Source of the DNA: Adiantum capillus-veneris
Taxonomy: Eukaryota > Streptophyta > Polypodiopsida > Polypodiales > Pteridaceae
Length of the DNA stretch: 64,000 bases
Reading direction: 5' to 3'
Assembly: GCA_014529385.2 (NCBI GenBank)
Contig: CM043966.1
Span: 143,082,711 to 143,146,710 of the forward strand
Positions 46,465-58,424 of the stretch are shown piece by piece. Each line of letters begins with the position of its first letter. Positions within the stretch are counted from its first letter, which is position 1. The notes beneath the pieces are model-generated. The model was not told the DNA's origin, made no database searches, and saw nothing but the letters and a program-made list of their open reading frames with translations. The position numbers and the translations under genes were made by a program.

Positions 46465-49438
46465 ATGTATCTATGCTCTAGTCATGTGCTAGAGTTGGAA
46501 AAACTAGCTAGTGCTTTGATTTACAGGGGTACTCACTATCCTTCCACGCTAGGGTTTACGCCCTCGGCGGGGACCCAAGGTAGTGCAACCCAAGACCCAA
46601 ATATAGCGGCTAGCAACTCTTCCTCTGACTACGATATTATGGAAGAGCATCTTATACAAAGCCCCGGGGGAACAAATGAAACAGTACCTAGTTGGGCCCA
46701 ACAACCTGGAACTAGTGTTTTTAGCTGTTTGATGGAAACTTTTAGTAGAGCTACGCGCTCTGAACCTACGGCTAGTGAAGTAAATGAAGGGGGTGGGGAA
46801 GTAGAATCACCGTTCACATCTCCTGTATACCCCACACTCCCTCAAAGTTTCCACGTGGACATTCTACCTACCTCATTTAATGAGGGCCCTACCGAGCTAC
46901 CACCGTCCAAAGTTGCCTCTAAGGTAGCGGTGACTAAAAGTCAAAACACGGGAAGCAACATTGCATCCACCTCACGGCAACCCTCTAGTACACCAAGTTT
47001 GGATGGGGTATTTCTCAATGAAAATTGGGAATATGACCTACACACGGAGACTTTGACCAACCTATACATGGGCTACACATACCATGTGGGTTGGTTAGAA
47101 GTTGTACAATCCACATCTAGTGCCACTAGTCTAGAGGAACAACAACACATGATCTGCAATGGCATCCATAGGATTATCCAGTCCGAGAGGCAAAATCGAG
47201 GAATGAACATACCTTCGACGGGTCCTATGCGATTTTTAGACACGGGCAAAGGAAAACAACCCACTCTATCACAAATGGAGACTCCCCTAGTGAGTCCCAT
47301 CGATCCCCCATATGTTGTTTCGCCAGGGGTCTCAATGCAATCTGAGCCCACAAGTGATAGCTTTACTTTTCCAAATCTAGCTCATATTTCCCTGGATGAC
47401 ACCATGGATACCATGCCTACCCCAATGATGGGCATGCTAAGAAACACACCATGGACCTCGTTTGTTAATAAAGCACCGCTACATGGAAGCTCAATGCCTG
47501 CAATAGTACCTACAAGTGCGTACCAATCGTATGCACCTATGGGTCCACGTACTCATGTAGTCCCTACCCCTCCCATTGTTTCAACTACCTATGCTCCACA
47601 ACCACAATACACAAGTTCTTATTTCCATGGGACTATACCGGCTAGCATTAGCATGTCACATCCGACGTCTGCTATGCCTAGGGCCACTCATATGAACTAT
47701 GGACCACCACATGGCACAACATCGTACCCAACGTGGAACCTAAGGGCTTCCTATGCGCCAAGCCCAATGCCAATACCTACTCCACATGTAGTCTCTGGCG
47801 CGCCTTCACCCACGGTGCCTGCTCACTTAGGTGACTTGGCAACATTTGCTCAATCTATTGGTCGATCTATTGCTGAGAATATGCGTAACACGCCTGATAG
47901 AGAGCCTAGAAGTAAGGCAGTACAAATAGCCAAGCTCACACAAAAATTTAGTGGAGACGGGGATGTGAGAAAGCATATCGAAGTGTTTGAACAAATATGC
48001 GATTCTCTAGGAGAACACAATGACCTACATAAGAGCAATGCTTTAAGCCTAACCTTAAGTGGAAAGGCTGGGGATTGGTATAGAACCCTAAGGGTGGAAG
48101 AAAAACAATTTACCCTACTCTTAGGAGACTGTTCTTAAAAGAATACATACGAGACGAAGTGCTTTGGGGTGTAGCCTCTCAGCTCCAGAAAGCCCAACGA
48201 GAGGAAGGAGAGTCGATGAGAGACTTTATAAGTCGCTTGAAGCATTTGAATTCTCGTTGTAATCCAAATGAGCGCTTCAACAATAACCAATTGCTTGATA
48301 GATTCATTAGGGGATTACGACATGAGGATATCTACAATGGTCTAGTCATTAGAGGTATCACCACTTGGGAAGCAGTCACCACCAATTCGATCCAATTGGA
48401 GGATAATTTAATGATTCAAGGTGAAAGAGTGTCTGTTGAGACTAAATCTATTAGCTCGCAAGCATTAGGGCATCAGCCAATGACCCTAAAGCTTATTGCT
48501 AAGGAGCCAAAGATATCTGAGATGACTTTAGCAGATCTCACCAAGGCTATTCAAGAGAGTCTTAGAGACAATCGTGCTCCGCAAAACACTCATATGTATC
48601 CAAGAAGGGAGCAACAATGGTGCTCAGTATGCTATGGACCGCATAGTACCAGTGAATGCCCTACTTTTAGAGTAAAATTCAATGGGAACTACAATGCATG
48701 TGGGAGGTATTGTCATCAAGCTAAGGATTTCATAGTATTTAAGCGTGCGATGGCCAATAGACCAACCTTAGCATGGACAGATACACCTCGAGTGCCTGCA
48801 TTGATGTCGGCCCCACCTCTTGAAAAAACATCACAACATATGGTCCCTAGGGCCCAAAATGTTGTTCAAACAACACCCTTACCACCTCCAATGTGCTAGG
48901 ACCGCAACCACCACATCCGAGAATCACTTCTGTGAATCAAGTGGGTTGTGAGTCATCTATTTCTTGTTTGGAAGGCTATGAGGAAGTTATAGATCCTAAT
49001 ATCGCCTATGGGATGGATGTGCTTGAAGAAAGTCCACAATACTACATGGAGGACTATTGGGGACAAGTCAAACCTGTATATCAAGTATCTGCTCTTACGG
49101 CAAGAGGCCAAAATATCAACTACACTGCTAAGAGACCACCTCTTCAATGCTATGAGTGTGGAGGTCCACATTGTGTAGCCGAGTGTCCTATTAGGCTACA
49201 AAAGAACGCCACACTAATGCACACCAATCAAGCGAGCACGTCTACAATGCCGATACTCATGTGTAATCGATGTGGCATAGATCATTTGATTGCCCAATGT
49301 CCAAATAATCCAAATGCACCGAAGATCACGCCATTAAACTTGATTGAAGTTACCGAGAAGCCATCACCAAGTACACCCGTGGTACCAGTAAACGTACTCA
49401 CACGATCAATGCTCCAAAAACAAAATTATTATTCTTGA
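46465..49438 (+). pseudogene. Ty3/gypsy gag, three zinc-knuckle-like motifs, two frameshifts
   Basis: The first frame (46465-48138, 557 codons) has a long Pro/Ser/Thr-rich N-terminal region, then the gag domain starting ELTQKFSGDGDVRKHIE-like at about residue 490. The frame changes near 48110 to 48159-48899, with gag residues DFISRLKHLNSRCNPNERFN, LDRFIRGLRHEDIYNGLV and CSVCYGPHSTSEC. A second change leads to 48893-49438, with CYECGGPHCVAEC and CNRCGIDHLIAQC. All three knuckles have CX2CX3HX4C spacing, one residue shorter than usual between the second Cys and the His. The last frame is the pol frame, separated from it by one TGA (49436-49438). It is non-functional as it stands. Confidence 0.85.
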
Positions 49439-49561
49439 GGAAAGAGACACGGCATCAATTGCCCAATCTCAGAAAAAGAAGAAAACACGAAGAAAGAGAT
49501 CGCTAAAAGCAGCGACCCCAGTTCAAAGACCAACATAGGGACTGGTGATGACCCCGTATAT

Positions 49562-51835
49562 ATGAACGACGCTGAAGAAGATTCATATTCAGGTGAAACC
49601 ATGGAGACCAAAACGACCACTAACATAAAAACCAACAAGGAAGATCTTCATGAGCCACAATGGCCAGAATCCAAAAAGAAGATAGGAACTTACCCAAACC
49701 CTACAGAGGAGATTGAGCGAGTCAAGAAATTAAGGATTTTGGTAGAAGATACCCAAAGGGATCTAGAACCAGCACCTAGGAAGATCCAGATTACAGACAC
49801 CGTGTTCCCTACGCAACAACAACCTCACCAAGTCCATAGACCCTTGGACATACCTAGTGTCATCCAAGAAGAAAGTGACTTAAAGTCATGCGAAAGTGGG
49901 CGTACTCACTTCTTGATGGAAAGAATGTTTACAGAGGGATTGCCTGATCCTATCGAAGAAATGGAGATCCCATCTTCCCCACGTCAAGGGACTCAGGGCC
50001 AAAAGGTGTCGTTAAACATTGCCAAATTGATGGATTTCATGTCTTCAGAAGTTAGAACCAACATCATGACCAAACTATATAAAGATCCCGAGCTAGTCTC
50101 AGCTCTTCGAGCCTTCCTCAATGGAGAACTGAAGTTTGGGCTACCACAATTTGCACAGATGGATGGAGTTGGGGAGATGCCAATAGAGGAGGAACACTTA
50201 GATCCACAACCCAACCTAGATGAGAACCTTGTTATAGAAATACCTGTTAACAAGTTGGGACAATACTTTGAGGGTGATGAATCCAATGCGACCATACCAA
50301 TCACTACTAAGGGATTAACTCTGAAGGGAATTTTTGATGGTGGTGCTGGGGTTAGCATTGTGACTAAAAATTTCTGGGAAACTATGGGAAGACCTCACCT
50401 TGTGACCACAACCATAGTAGTGAAGATGGCCAATGGGTCTATTGTTAAACCTATTGGGATGCTAGAAGATCTCAAGATCAAGGTCTTTGGACATAAAATA
50501 AGGATTACCTTTATTGTTATGGATTTCTCCAAACACACTATGGCATCGGAGATGATCTTAGGACGTCCTTTCATGAGGGAAGCAAAAATGGTGCATGACT
50601 GGTCTAAAAACCATGTTTACTTGCAGTTCCAAGATTCTGTCATTCGAGTGGATCTTGTGACGGGTCGAGCACATCCTCTAGGAAACATGTTTATAATTGA
50701 TCATAGATCTGACACCACAGTTCACTCGGCCCCATTGCAGTATTGTTACACGTGTAAAGCGGACACTGATGTTGGGGAAGATTCTCCTTATATAGATGTA
50801 CTACCTGGGATGACTGAGTCGGACAATGTGGATTGGGTCCACCTAGCAGCAACCATAGACACTTGGGGAAATAGGGGGACGACCTGGGTAACACCTGAGG
50901 GGGATGAAATACCACCACTTGTACCCTTAAACATGCTAGAAGCAATGCATATAGCTTCTGATGATCTACAAGATGAAAGTTTGACTGGCATTGAAACCAT
51001 TAGCGCCTCACAAGACTATAGCCCACACGATTTGGGGTCAGAATCATCAGTTGAAATTGACTCTGAGGACGAAGAATCTGAGTTAAATCTTAGTGCAAAT
51101 GTGGGGACAAACCATTCAGGGCCCAGTGGTAACCTAGATGATAATCTATCCAAGGGAGCAGAAGACACAAGTAGTGATTCATCTAGTGAGTCTTCACTAG
51201 AAATCGACCGTAATCGAGAATTAAACAAGAAGAGTAAGAGATATAAGAGGCGACGATATCGAGCAAATGTACGTGCTAGAATAAATAAAAAGAAATCTAC
51301 CGCAGAATGGCTTAATTATATAGGGGCATGTGATGCTCATCGAAAGTTGGTAGATAACTGGGGTGAATACCTTCAAAGCGTTATGTGGTGTAGTCCACAA
51401 CCCATTGACATCGCACAACTAGAGGCTACAGAGAAGCCAAGGTTGAGTCGTACTGTAAGGAGACGACAAAATCAAGAGTTAGCTCAACAACAAAAGGAAT
51501 CAGAAGTTAAATCACAGTCCACAAAACAACAGGACCCCACAGACTTACACCCTGCACTTGAACATTTCAAATCCTGTACCACAGAGGAACGTAAGGTTGT
51601 GTATACAAAGGCCCAAAGAAAACCTATCGATGGGAGCAATGAAGTCTATGATGGTCCAACGATACTTAAGGAAATAAAGTTAGCAGACCCAGGAGAAGAG
51701 TCTAAACCTGTCTTCATTGCCCAAGATCTGACAGTGATTGAGGAGTGTGTACTTAAAGAACTTCTCAAGGAAATCAGGGATATATTTGCTTGGACATATC
51801 ATGATATGAAAGGTGTTCCACCTTCCGTGGTGTAG
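49562..51835 (+). pseudogene. Ty3/gypsy retropepsin and linker, pol N-terminal half
   Basis: This 757-codon open segment holds the protease, with ITTKGLTLKGIFDGGAGVSI around residues 240-260 (DGGA where the family usually has DSGA). LGRPFMRE is the downstream flap motif. A Ser/Asp/Glu-rich linker (about residues 470-560) and a basic cluster RYKRRRYRANVRARINKKK follow. The end, VLKELLKEIRDIFAWTYHDM, is the conserved start of a gypsy reverse transcriptase. It is in frame with the segment after the stop at 51833. Confidence 0.85.
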
Positions 51836-53170
51836 CACACAATCCCCATGAATAGCATGGCTAAACCAGTTTAGCAACGACCCTACCCAATGAATCCTAA
51901 ATATGCAAAGATCGTTCAAGAAGAGATTGAAAAGCTTGTGGAATGCGGATTCATATACCCTATTGAGCACTCAGAATGGGTGTCTCCAATAGTGATTGTG
52001 CCAAAAAAGAATGGGAAACTCAGAGTGTGCGCAGATCTCAAGTAGGTCAATTCCGCCACTAGGAGGGACCATTACCCCTTGACATATTTGGAACATGTGC
52101 TTGAAAGAGTTGCAGGGAAGGAAGCTTATAGCTTTTTAGATGGGTACTTTGGCTACAATCAAATCACAATTGCGCTAGAGGACCAAGCTAAAACAGCCTT
52201 TATAACCGAATTTGGAGTGTTTGCATTCCGTGTTATGGCCTTTGGCTTAACCAATGCCCCTGCTACCTTTCAAAGATTAATAAACACTGCTTTTAGAGAA
52301 TATTTGAAGGAGTTTTGCGAAGATTTCTTAGATGACCTTTGTGTTTATTCCTTTTGGAAAGAACATCTATCATGCTGATAAAAAGTGTTTGAGAAGTGCA
52401 GATTGTATCACATCTCCTTAAATCCTTTCAAATGCCAATTTTGGGTTAAACATGGAGTCATTTTAGGGCATATAGTGTCCAAAAATGGGATTTCCACAGA
52501 TGATAGCAAAATTAAAGCCATTGCTGAATTGCCACCACCTACAAACTATAAGGGAGTTCAAAGATTCATGGGCCATGTTGGTTATTACCGACGGTTTATT
52601 TTAAAATTTGCCGAGATAGCTCCTCCTTTGTACAAGATTCTTATTGAGTTCCACTGGACTGCGGAGTGTGACTATGCTTATGAGTCATTGAAAAAGACCT
52701 TGACTAGCGCTCCTATTCTACGAGTGCCCGATTGGAATGTAATTTTCCACGTGCATATTGATGCATCAAACTTTGCTATTGGGTGTGTTCTAGCTCAACC
52801 AGGAGAACATAAATTGGACTACCCCATCAGCTTTGCAAGTTATCAATTGAATGATGCCGAGAGAAACTACACCACTATAGAGCGAGAAGGTTTAGGTATG
52901 ATTTATGCAGTGAAGAAATTTCGCTACTACCTTCTGGCCAACAAGTTTGTTTTCTATGTTGATCATCAAGCCTTGTTGTATCTCGTAATAAACCTTGTTC
53001 CACGGGAAGAATTACACGATGGTTGCTAATTCTCCTTGAGTTTGATTTTACCATTGTGGTGAGACCTGGTAAAAGACATGTCATGGCGGATCATTTGTCT
53101 CGCATACCCAATGGTGAAGCCCCTACTAGATTCGATGATGAATTACCCGATACTTTTCTATTCCTAGTCT
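51836..53170 (+). pseudogene. Ty3/gypsy reverse transcriptase and RNase H, interrupted by stops
   Basis: The same frame continues through nonsense codons near 51872, 52043 and 52377-52382. Motifs: EKLVECGFIYPIEHSEWVSP, AFGLTNAPATFQRLIN, the catalytic FLDDLCVYS (about 52330) and LGHIVSKNGISTDDSKIKAI. RNase H has IDASNFAIGCVLAQPG and AERNYTTIEREGLGMIYAVK. A frame change near 53003 leads into FTIVVRPGKRHVMADHLSRI. The single-base pattern of its stops (TAG for likely CAG or AAG) suggests decay by base change more than by rearrangement. Confidence 0.85.
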
Positions 53171-54466
53171 AAATCATACCTAAATGGACTGAGAAGATTG
53201 TGAACTTTCTAATTAATGGTTTTCCACCCAAAGAGCTTCGTAAGGACATAGCTCAAAAACTGTTAAAAGAATGTGAACCTTACTCTCTCATTGCAGGGAC
53301 TCTCTACAGGCTAGGGAAGGACGATATTCTGAGACTTTGTGCCCGTGAGGATGAGTATTTGTACATACTGTAAGAAGCCCACATGGGTATAGCCAGAGGA
53401 CATTTCTCGGGGGGACTAACAGCTAGGAAGGTGTTGCAATCAGGCTATTGGTGGCTAACCTTATTTAAGGATGCATCACTTTTTGCAAAAGGATGTGATG
53501 AATGCCAACGTTACAAGATCACTCAACGAAAAGATAGGATGCCCTTACATCCTGTTAAAGTGACTCAACCATTTGAAAAATGTGGTTTGGACTTTGTAGG
53601 CCCAATTAGTCCGGCAGCTCGTAGCACTCAATCTCGATATATTATCGTTGCCACTGACTATGTAACAAAGTGGGCGGAAGCCAGGGCGACACGAAAGGCT
53701 GATGCGAGATCAACTGCCAAGTTTCTCTTTGAGAACATTATTACAAGATTTGGTTGTCCCTTTGAGATTGTGAGTGACAATGGTACTCATTTTATAAATG
53801 GAGTAATCAAAGAACTCACTACTAACTTCATGATAGCTCACCATAAGTCCACACCTTATTATCCGCAAGCAAATGGCCAAGCTGAGAGCACCAATAAAAC
53901 CTTAATCTCTATCTTGACCAAAACGGTGGAATCTCATCACACAGATTGGGATTTAAAGTTAACTTCAGCTTTATGGGCTTATCGTACTGCGTACAAAGTT
54001 GCCATCAATTGCACACCGTTTAAGATGGTGTATGGCCAAGAAGCGGTTATGCCATGGGAGTTTGTCGTTCCTAGTCTTCGAGTAGCTACTCAAGAAGGTT
54101 GGGATGGTAACCCTTTAGTTGAGCGATTATATATTCTTGAAAGGCTAGATGAAGAGAGGCAATTAGCTGTGCAAAATGCACTTGTGGAGAAAGATAGGAG
54201 GAAGAAATGTTTTGACCATCATCTAAAGAACAAAGATATCAATGTTGGTGATAAAGTCCTTATGTATGGAGTGCGTAACGAAAAGAAAAAGTTGAAAAGG
54301 ACCATATAGAGTATGTGAGGTCACCCCACAAGGAACCATTCGTGTGGAGACTCTTGATGGAGTTGAAACCATTGGATTCCTCAATGGGAGCAAATTTAAA
54401 AGATACTACGATCCTTTAAGCCAAGAGGAGCTACGTGCCATCCATACGAAAAAGACAGCCAAATAA
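53171..54466 (+). pseudogene. Ty3/gypsy integrase, frameshifted at its C-terminus
   Basis: The core open segment (53383-54309) has the zinc module ending CDECQRYKI. Catalytic residues are in DFVGPISPAARS and ATDYVTKW, then EIVSDNGTHF, then YYPQANGQAESTNKTL (D, D, E). The C-terminal GPYRVCEVTPQGTIRVETL, with FLNGSKFKRYYDPL, continues in another frame from about 54299 to a TAA at 54464. No chromodomain is present, so this is a non-chromoviral (Athila/Tat side) element, different from the chromovirus at 17.8-24.2 kb. Confidence 0.85.
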
Positions 54467-54982
54467 TTGAAAAAGATACAAGCTCAAGATGAGGCAAAAG
54501 AGCGCCAACAACGCATAAGATGCCAGCGAGAGGCTAACCTTGGAGTTACACATGCATTCCACATTGAAACAAAGGATGATTGGTTGGACTCTGACATGCC
54601 TCTACGATACCCTATTGAGTTAAATAGTGCCTATGGAAAAGTGCTATATAACGCCTTATTGGACACGGGTGCTAAATATAATCTGCTATCATATGGGGTG
54701 TTGGTGTGGTGTCAGTTAGGGAAGCCACCTCTATCTGAGAGTATTATCCAAGTCAAGGGTGTCAACAAGAAAAAAACTACGGTTTTTGGAATCTGGCACA
54801 CTTCTGTCAGTTATGACAATGGGGTTGTAGCTCAAGACTTTTTGGTCATGCCTACTGGAACTATGGAGGGTAATATAAACCTAGGACGCACGTGGATGAT
54901 AGCACCAAATGCACTATTGATTGGGGGACTGGGGGTGTCACAACGCAAAAACCAACTCTTATCCCTACCACTCAAGCCATAG
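54467..54982 (+). pseudogene. Second retropepsin-like domain downstream of integrase
   Basis: This segment is in frame with the integrase C-terminus and separated from it by a single TAA (54464-54466), so it probably was part of the same polyprotein. It begins with a charged, probably helical stretch, then YPIELNSAYGKVLYNALLDT and GAKYNLLSYGVL, with DTGA at about residues 66-69. NGVVAQDFLVMP follows, and LGRTWMIAPN is near the end. DTGA plus a distal LGR(T/P) block is the signature of retropepsins. Most gypsy elements carry one protease, before reverse transcriptase, and that one is present here too (49562-51835). The second could be a duplicate or a recruited DDI1-like or plant retropepsin-like domain. 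Confidence 0.7.
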
Positions 54983-55752
54983 TCCCTGAGATATTGCCTA
55001 GGGAAATAAAACCCAAGACATTGCATGTCCAGGAGGTTGAACCATACGTCCCCATAGCCCAACACTCTAGAGCTTCAACTGACGTAGTTGAAAGAAAGCT
55101 TGAGACACACAAGAACCATCCTAATATAACAAAGAAAACATACAAGTAGGTCCCTAAAGCTTCTTTAGTGACCATGGCTGATGCTAAAAAACAGAAGCCT
55201 CGTAAGAAACGTCCCACTCACTCCAAGAAATGTAAAGAAACATTGTGTTGGATTCCTTAACGACTATTGGAAGCCCAAGGATACTATGAAGGAAACGATC
55301 AAATCTGGGTGCCCAAACGTAAATTGTACTCTTGCCTGTCACTTGGCCCATGTAAACCCAATCCTGTGGCTCCAAAACAAATTGAAAATCGTGGAAAGAA
55401 AAAAATCACGGAATGTTACACACCCGCTCTAGAGCTAGTTTGGGTACCAAAGAAAGAACGATTTGTTCCACCTAGCTCAGGAATAGGGAAATCAAATGAA
55501 GCTTCTTGCTCTTCATGTAGTTCCTATACGCAAATAGAAGCTTCGACACAACCTCCACCTACCATTATACATATCCATACAAGCAAGAAAGAGTTTGCAC
55601 TTCCCATTGTAGGTTCACCACCTACAACAATGTTGCAAATAAAATCATGGGAGAGTACCTTACCACCCTTGCAACTAGATGAAACACATAGGGCGATCAA
55701 AAACTATTGGTTAAAGCCTTCACCCATAACAACTTGGAACAATTGGTTTTAA
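54927..55752 (+). pseudogene. Degenerate C-terminal tail with repeated WVPK motifs
   Basis: Beyond the second protease-like domain the coding frame shifts by one and stays open apart from two stops (55147-55149 and 55258-55260). It reads basic and Pro-rich sequence with three WxPK-like units: ETLCWIP before a stop, DQIWVPKRKLYSCLSLGP, and LELVWVPKKERFVPPSSG. I recognise no family. Its position after integrase suggests an extra C-terminal region of the gypsy polyprotein. Confidence 0.5.
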
Positions 55753-55790
55753 AAGGTGATGACATCATTCCAAAAGGTATGATCTACCCA

Positions 55791-55803
55791 AGGAAGGGGG
55801 GAG
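55791..55803 (+). other. Polypurine tract of the gypsy element
   Basis: AAGGAAGGGGGGA lies just before GTGTTTGCTGACATCC. TATATATAAA at 55882-55891 is a TATA-like promoter 80 bp downstream. The 3' LTR probably starts at about 55804, but no 5' partner was found to prove it. Confidence 0.55.
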
Positions 55804-56086
55804 TGTTTGCTGACATCCATCATTCACTTGCTTCCCTCTCAACCTTCCTCCCTGACCTCTCAATCTCCAATCCTAGGGAATGTATATATAAAGCCTTATA
55901 CTAGTTCTAGCAAACAAACAAAAAAAGTTAAAAAAAAAAAAGAGTAAAAGAGCAAGAGCGACTAGCAACGAGAGAGAAGCCTATCAGATCCTACACATAA
56001 GTCTAAATTCACCATGTCACATCAAGCAGTACACAAAAACAACTCATGTTTTAAAGACCTAACCAAATCTATCTGTATTCTCAGAG

Positions 56087-56470
56087 ATGGCTAGTTCACC
56101 AAAGGCATGCGCTTCTATTTTTGATGAAAGGTACCCTTTTTCTTTTTCTCAAGTGTTTCACATCTGCCACCCTGTACTTTCTTGCGAATGGGATTTGGTA
56201 GAGAGACTTGCGCGTGAGCGAAATTTTGAGGTGTTAGAATGGCTGATACGTCTATGGATAACTAGTGATCCCTACCCAGTAGCGAATGTTTCTCCGGTGG
56301 CACATGCTTATTCTTTTGCACAAGATGAGTATCCACGCATCGCGAGGTTCTTGATTAACACGCTAGCGCAAGAGGATGATGAAGAAGAAATAATAGAGAC
56401 CGAGGAAGACTATGGCCTCACGAAAAATGATTTCGTTTATCTAGATGATGAGGATAGAGGACCAGCCTAG
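56087..56470 (+). CDS. Unrecognised 127-residue acidic-tailed protein, possibly within an LTR
   Basis: The start MASSPKACASIFDERYPFSF has a favourable context (purine at -3, G at +4). The protein has a compact hydrophobic and aromatic N-terminal two thirds (WDLVERLARERNFEVLEWLI, then RLWITSDPYP) and a very acidic end (EDDEEEIIETEEDYGL). I recognise no family. It lies 280 bp after a polypurine tract and TATA-like sequence, so it may be an LTR-encoded frame or the first gene of another element. No frameshift is apparent. It could also be chance. Confidence 0.4.
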   Translation: MASSPKACASIFDERYPFSFSQVFHICHPVLSCEWDLVERLARERNFEVLEWLIRLWITSDPYPVANVSPVAHAYSFAQDEYPRIARFLINTLAQEDDEEEIIETEEDYGLTKNDFVYLDDEDRGPA

Positions 56471-57705
56471 GGTAGCCACCCGGTTTATATAATATCCTCT
56501 TTCCTTGATTCTAAAAGGGATGACAGATATGTAGGTTAGGGGTCTGGATTGTGTTTTGAGTTTGTTTTCTAGGAGTTTTGATTTTTTCACACTGACATGC
56601 CTCCTAGAGGTATAGTGCTTGTTTTTTGGATGTGTTAGGTAGGACTTATATGGATTTCCATCCACATGGCTGAGGATATCTGCTTCGACGAAATGAGCAA
56701 CTCCATACCTCCAGGTGTACTACTTTCCATGATTCATGTTGGTGGATATGTATAATTGCTAATAATGATTTTTCATGGTTTGTTTGAGTGCAATAGTTAT
56801 GTTTGTTATCTGCCATTATAGATGTATAAATTTGTCTTTGCTTAAGTTGATGGAACTAGAGTTTAATCTTATGTATGAGCCTTGAGATTAGGAGACCGTG
56901 ACTTTAGGTTAACTCATTTACTTGACCACTAGGCCTAGCTGATAAAAGTATTTGAGTATTTGAGACCTTAGGAATGTTTAAGGCATAGAGAAGCTTGCTC
57001 ACTTAAACAACAAAAACACTAGTGAGAATACAAAGGAAATGGAAGCAAAAAACATAAGTGCCACAAATGAAAAATCTAATGCTGGAAGAGAAATCCTGGC
57101 TTGATTTGGTACTTCACTCACATGTATTGTCTATGGTACTAGAGCCCTAGAGGTTTCCAGTGTGGGCGCTTTTCTGTGAGAAGCAAAAAGCCCCAGACAT
57201 ACAAAAAAAGAACACACGTCAAATGATTGTGAACCAAAGTAAAAAAGAAAAAAATGAATGACATTTAAAAGACTTCCATCGAGCTTACAGTTAACATTTC
57301 AAGATTTTGTTTGCAGTTGTGAGAGCTAGTTGGCTAATCAAAGCTGAAAAGCACAATTAGGGAATCTTGCATTTAGATAATCTTCTTAGCTTAGCTAGTA
57401 CTAGAGTAGTTGTTTTAACCTTAGTCATAGCTAACTAATTGATAGACTCACCCATAAGCCCAAAACTCTTGATTAATTAATTTACTCAAAGTGCGATTTA
57501 TTTGTCCTTAATGGCAGTCTAACATTTCATAAATCTTGCATTTACTCATTTCCACATGTACTTTACATTCCCCTCATGATTTATGGCCATATAATTCCCC
57601 TTGCTGAAACAGTGACTTTGCCTTGCAGATTCAAATCCAGATGCTCTACAACATGGACATAACAAGCTTCAACTCAATAGCTTCCGAGGATGGAATCTAC
57701 ATCAG
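56471..57705. other. Non-coding; candidate LTR end and decayed primer site
   Basis: No gene seen. At 57132-57155 TGGTACTAGAGCCCTAGAGG and following TTTC resembles the initiator-Met primer site with its downstream GGTTTC, so an LTR may end near 57130. Confidence 0.45.
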
Positions 57706-58014
57706 GAAGGGGGGCATGTTAACCCTCGTGGCTCACATACACCCTATCACCTATGACGGACGCCTTATTATTTATTTAGTAGAGTCAGGCACCAGCCTTG
57801 TCCGTCCAATAGGAAAAGGGTAGAGTGATCGCCGATGAGAGGCGCACTCTAACTGGAACACGCAAGGGTTAGTTGGCTAAGCATGGGTGCCCAAATGTGA
57901 ATGGGGCGAGCTCATATAAAAGTCACCTAAACCTAAAATTGACCTATTCTCTCAGTGTGCAATAGAAGAAGTGCTCTTGCCCTATCTCCATCCCCATCTC
58001 CATTGTGTGCTCAC

Positions 58015-58016
<2 letters not shown>
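57706..58016 (+). promoter_or_regulatory. Polypurine tract and LTR-like promoter region
   Basis: AGGAAGGGGGGC (57704-57715) is followed by TGTTAACCC. TATAAAA occurs at 57915-57921, and a polypyrimidine-rich segment follows. It resembles the U3 and start of an LTR. Its partner is not in the window. Confidence 0.5.

Positions 58017-58081
<65 letters not shown>
58017..58081. repeat. (GT)32 microsatellite
   Basis: Uninterrupted GT run that produces a CVCVCV/THTHTH artefact on either strand. Confidence 0.95.
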
Positions 58082-58084
<3 letters not shown>

Positions 58085-58424
58085 TTGAGGGAGAGAGTGT
58101 GTGTGTGATCAAGCATTGCGACGGCACCTGCGGGCGGCGAGGCGGTTGAGAGCAATACGGCGGCGGCTCCCTCTTCTTCGCGGAGAGGAATCCTTCACGG
58201 TGACAAGCACAAAGAGGTGAGTGACACACCCCTGCTCTCTGTGAGCTTGCTAGGCCTGCTAGTTGTGTGCTTGCAGCCTTCGTGGCTCGCACATGGTGCT
58301 CGGCAAGTCCCTAGCTCTGACACATGCGGCAGACGCGCACAGCTAGTGTCAGTCATGGTACAACTGGCAATCCCTACTAAAAAAATCTCCCACTACAGCT
58401 ACTAGGTCAGGCCTCGACACTAGT

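Noticed and set aside
46465-47800. The Pro/Ser/Thr-rich first part of the gypsy gag as a separate host gene
   Set aside because: It is continuous with the gag domain in one frame, and long variable N-termini are common in gypsy gags.
57955-58292. Open frames across the (GT)n run
   Set aside because: Low-complexity artefact with no homology by eye.
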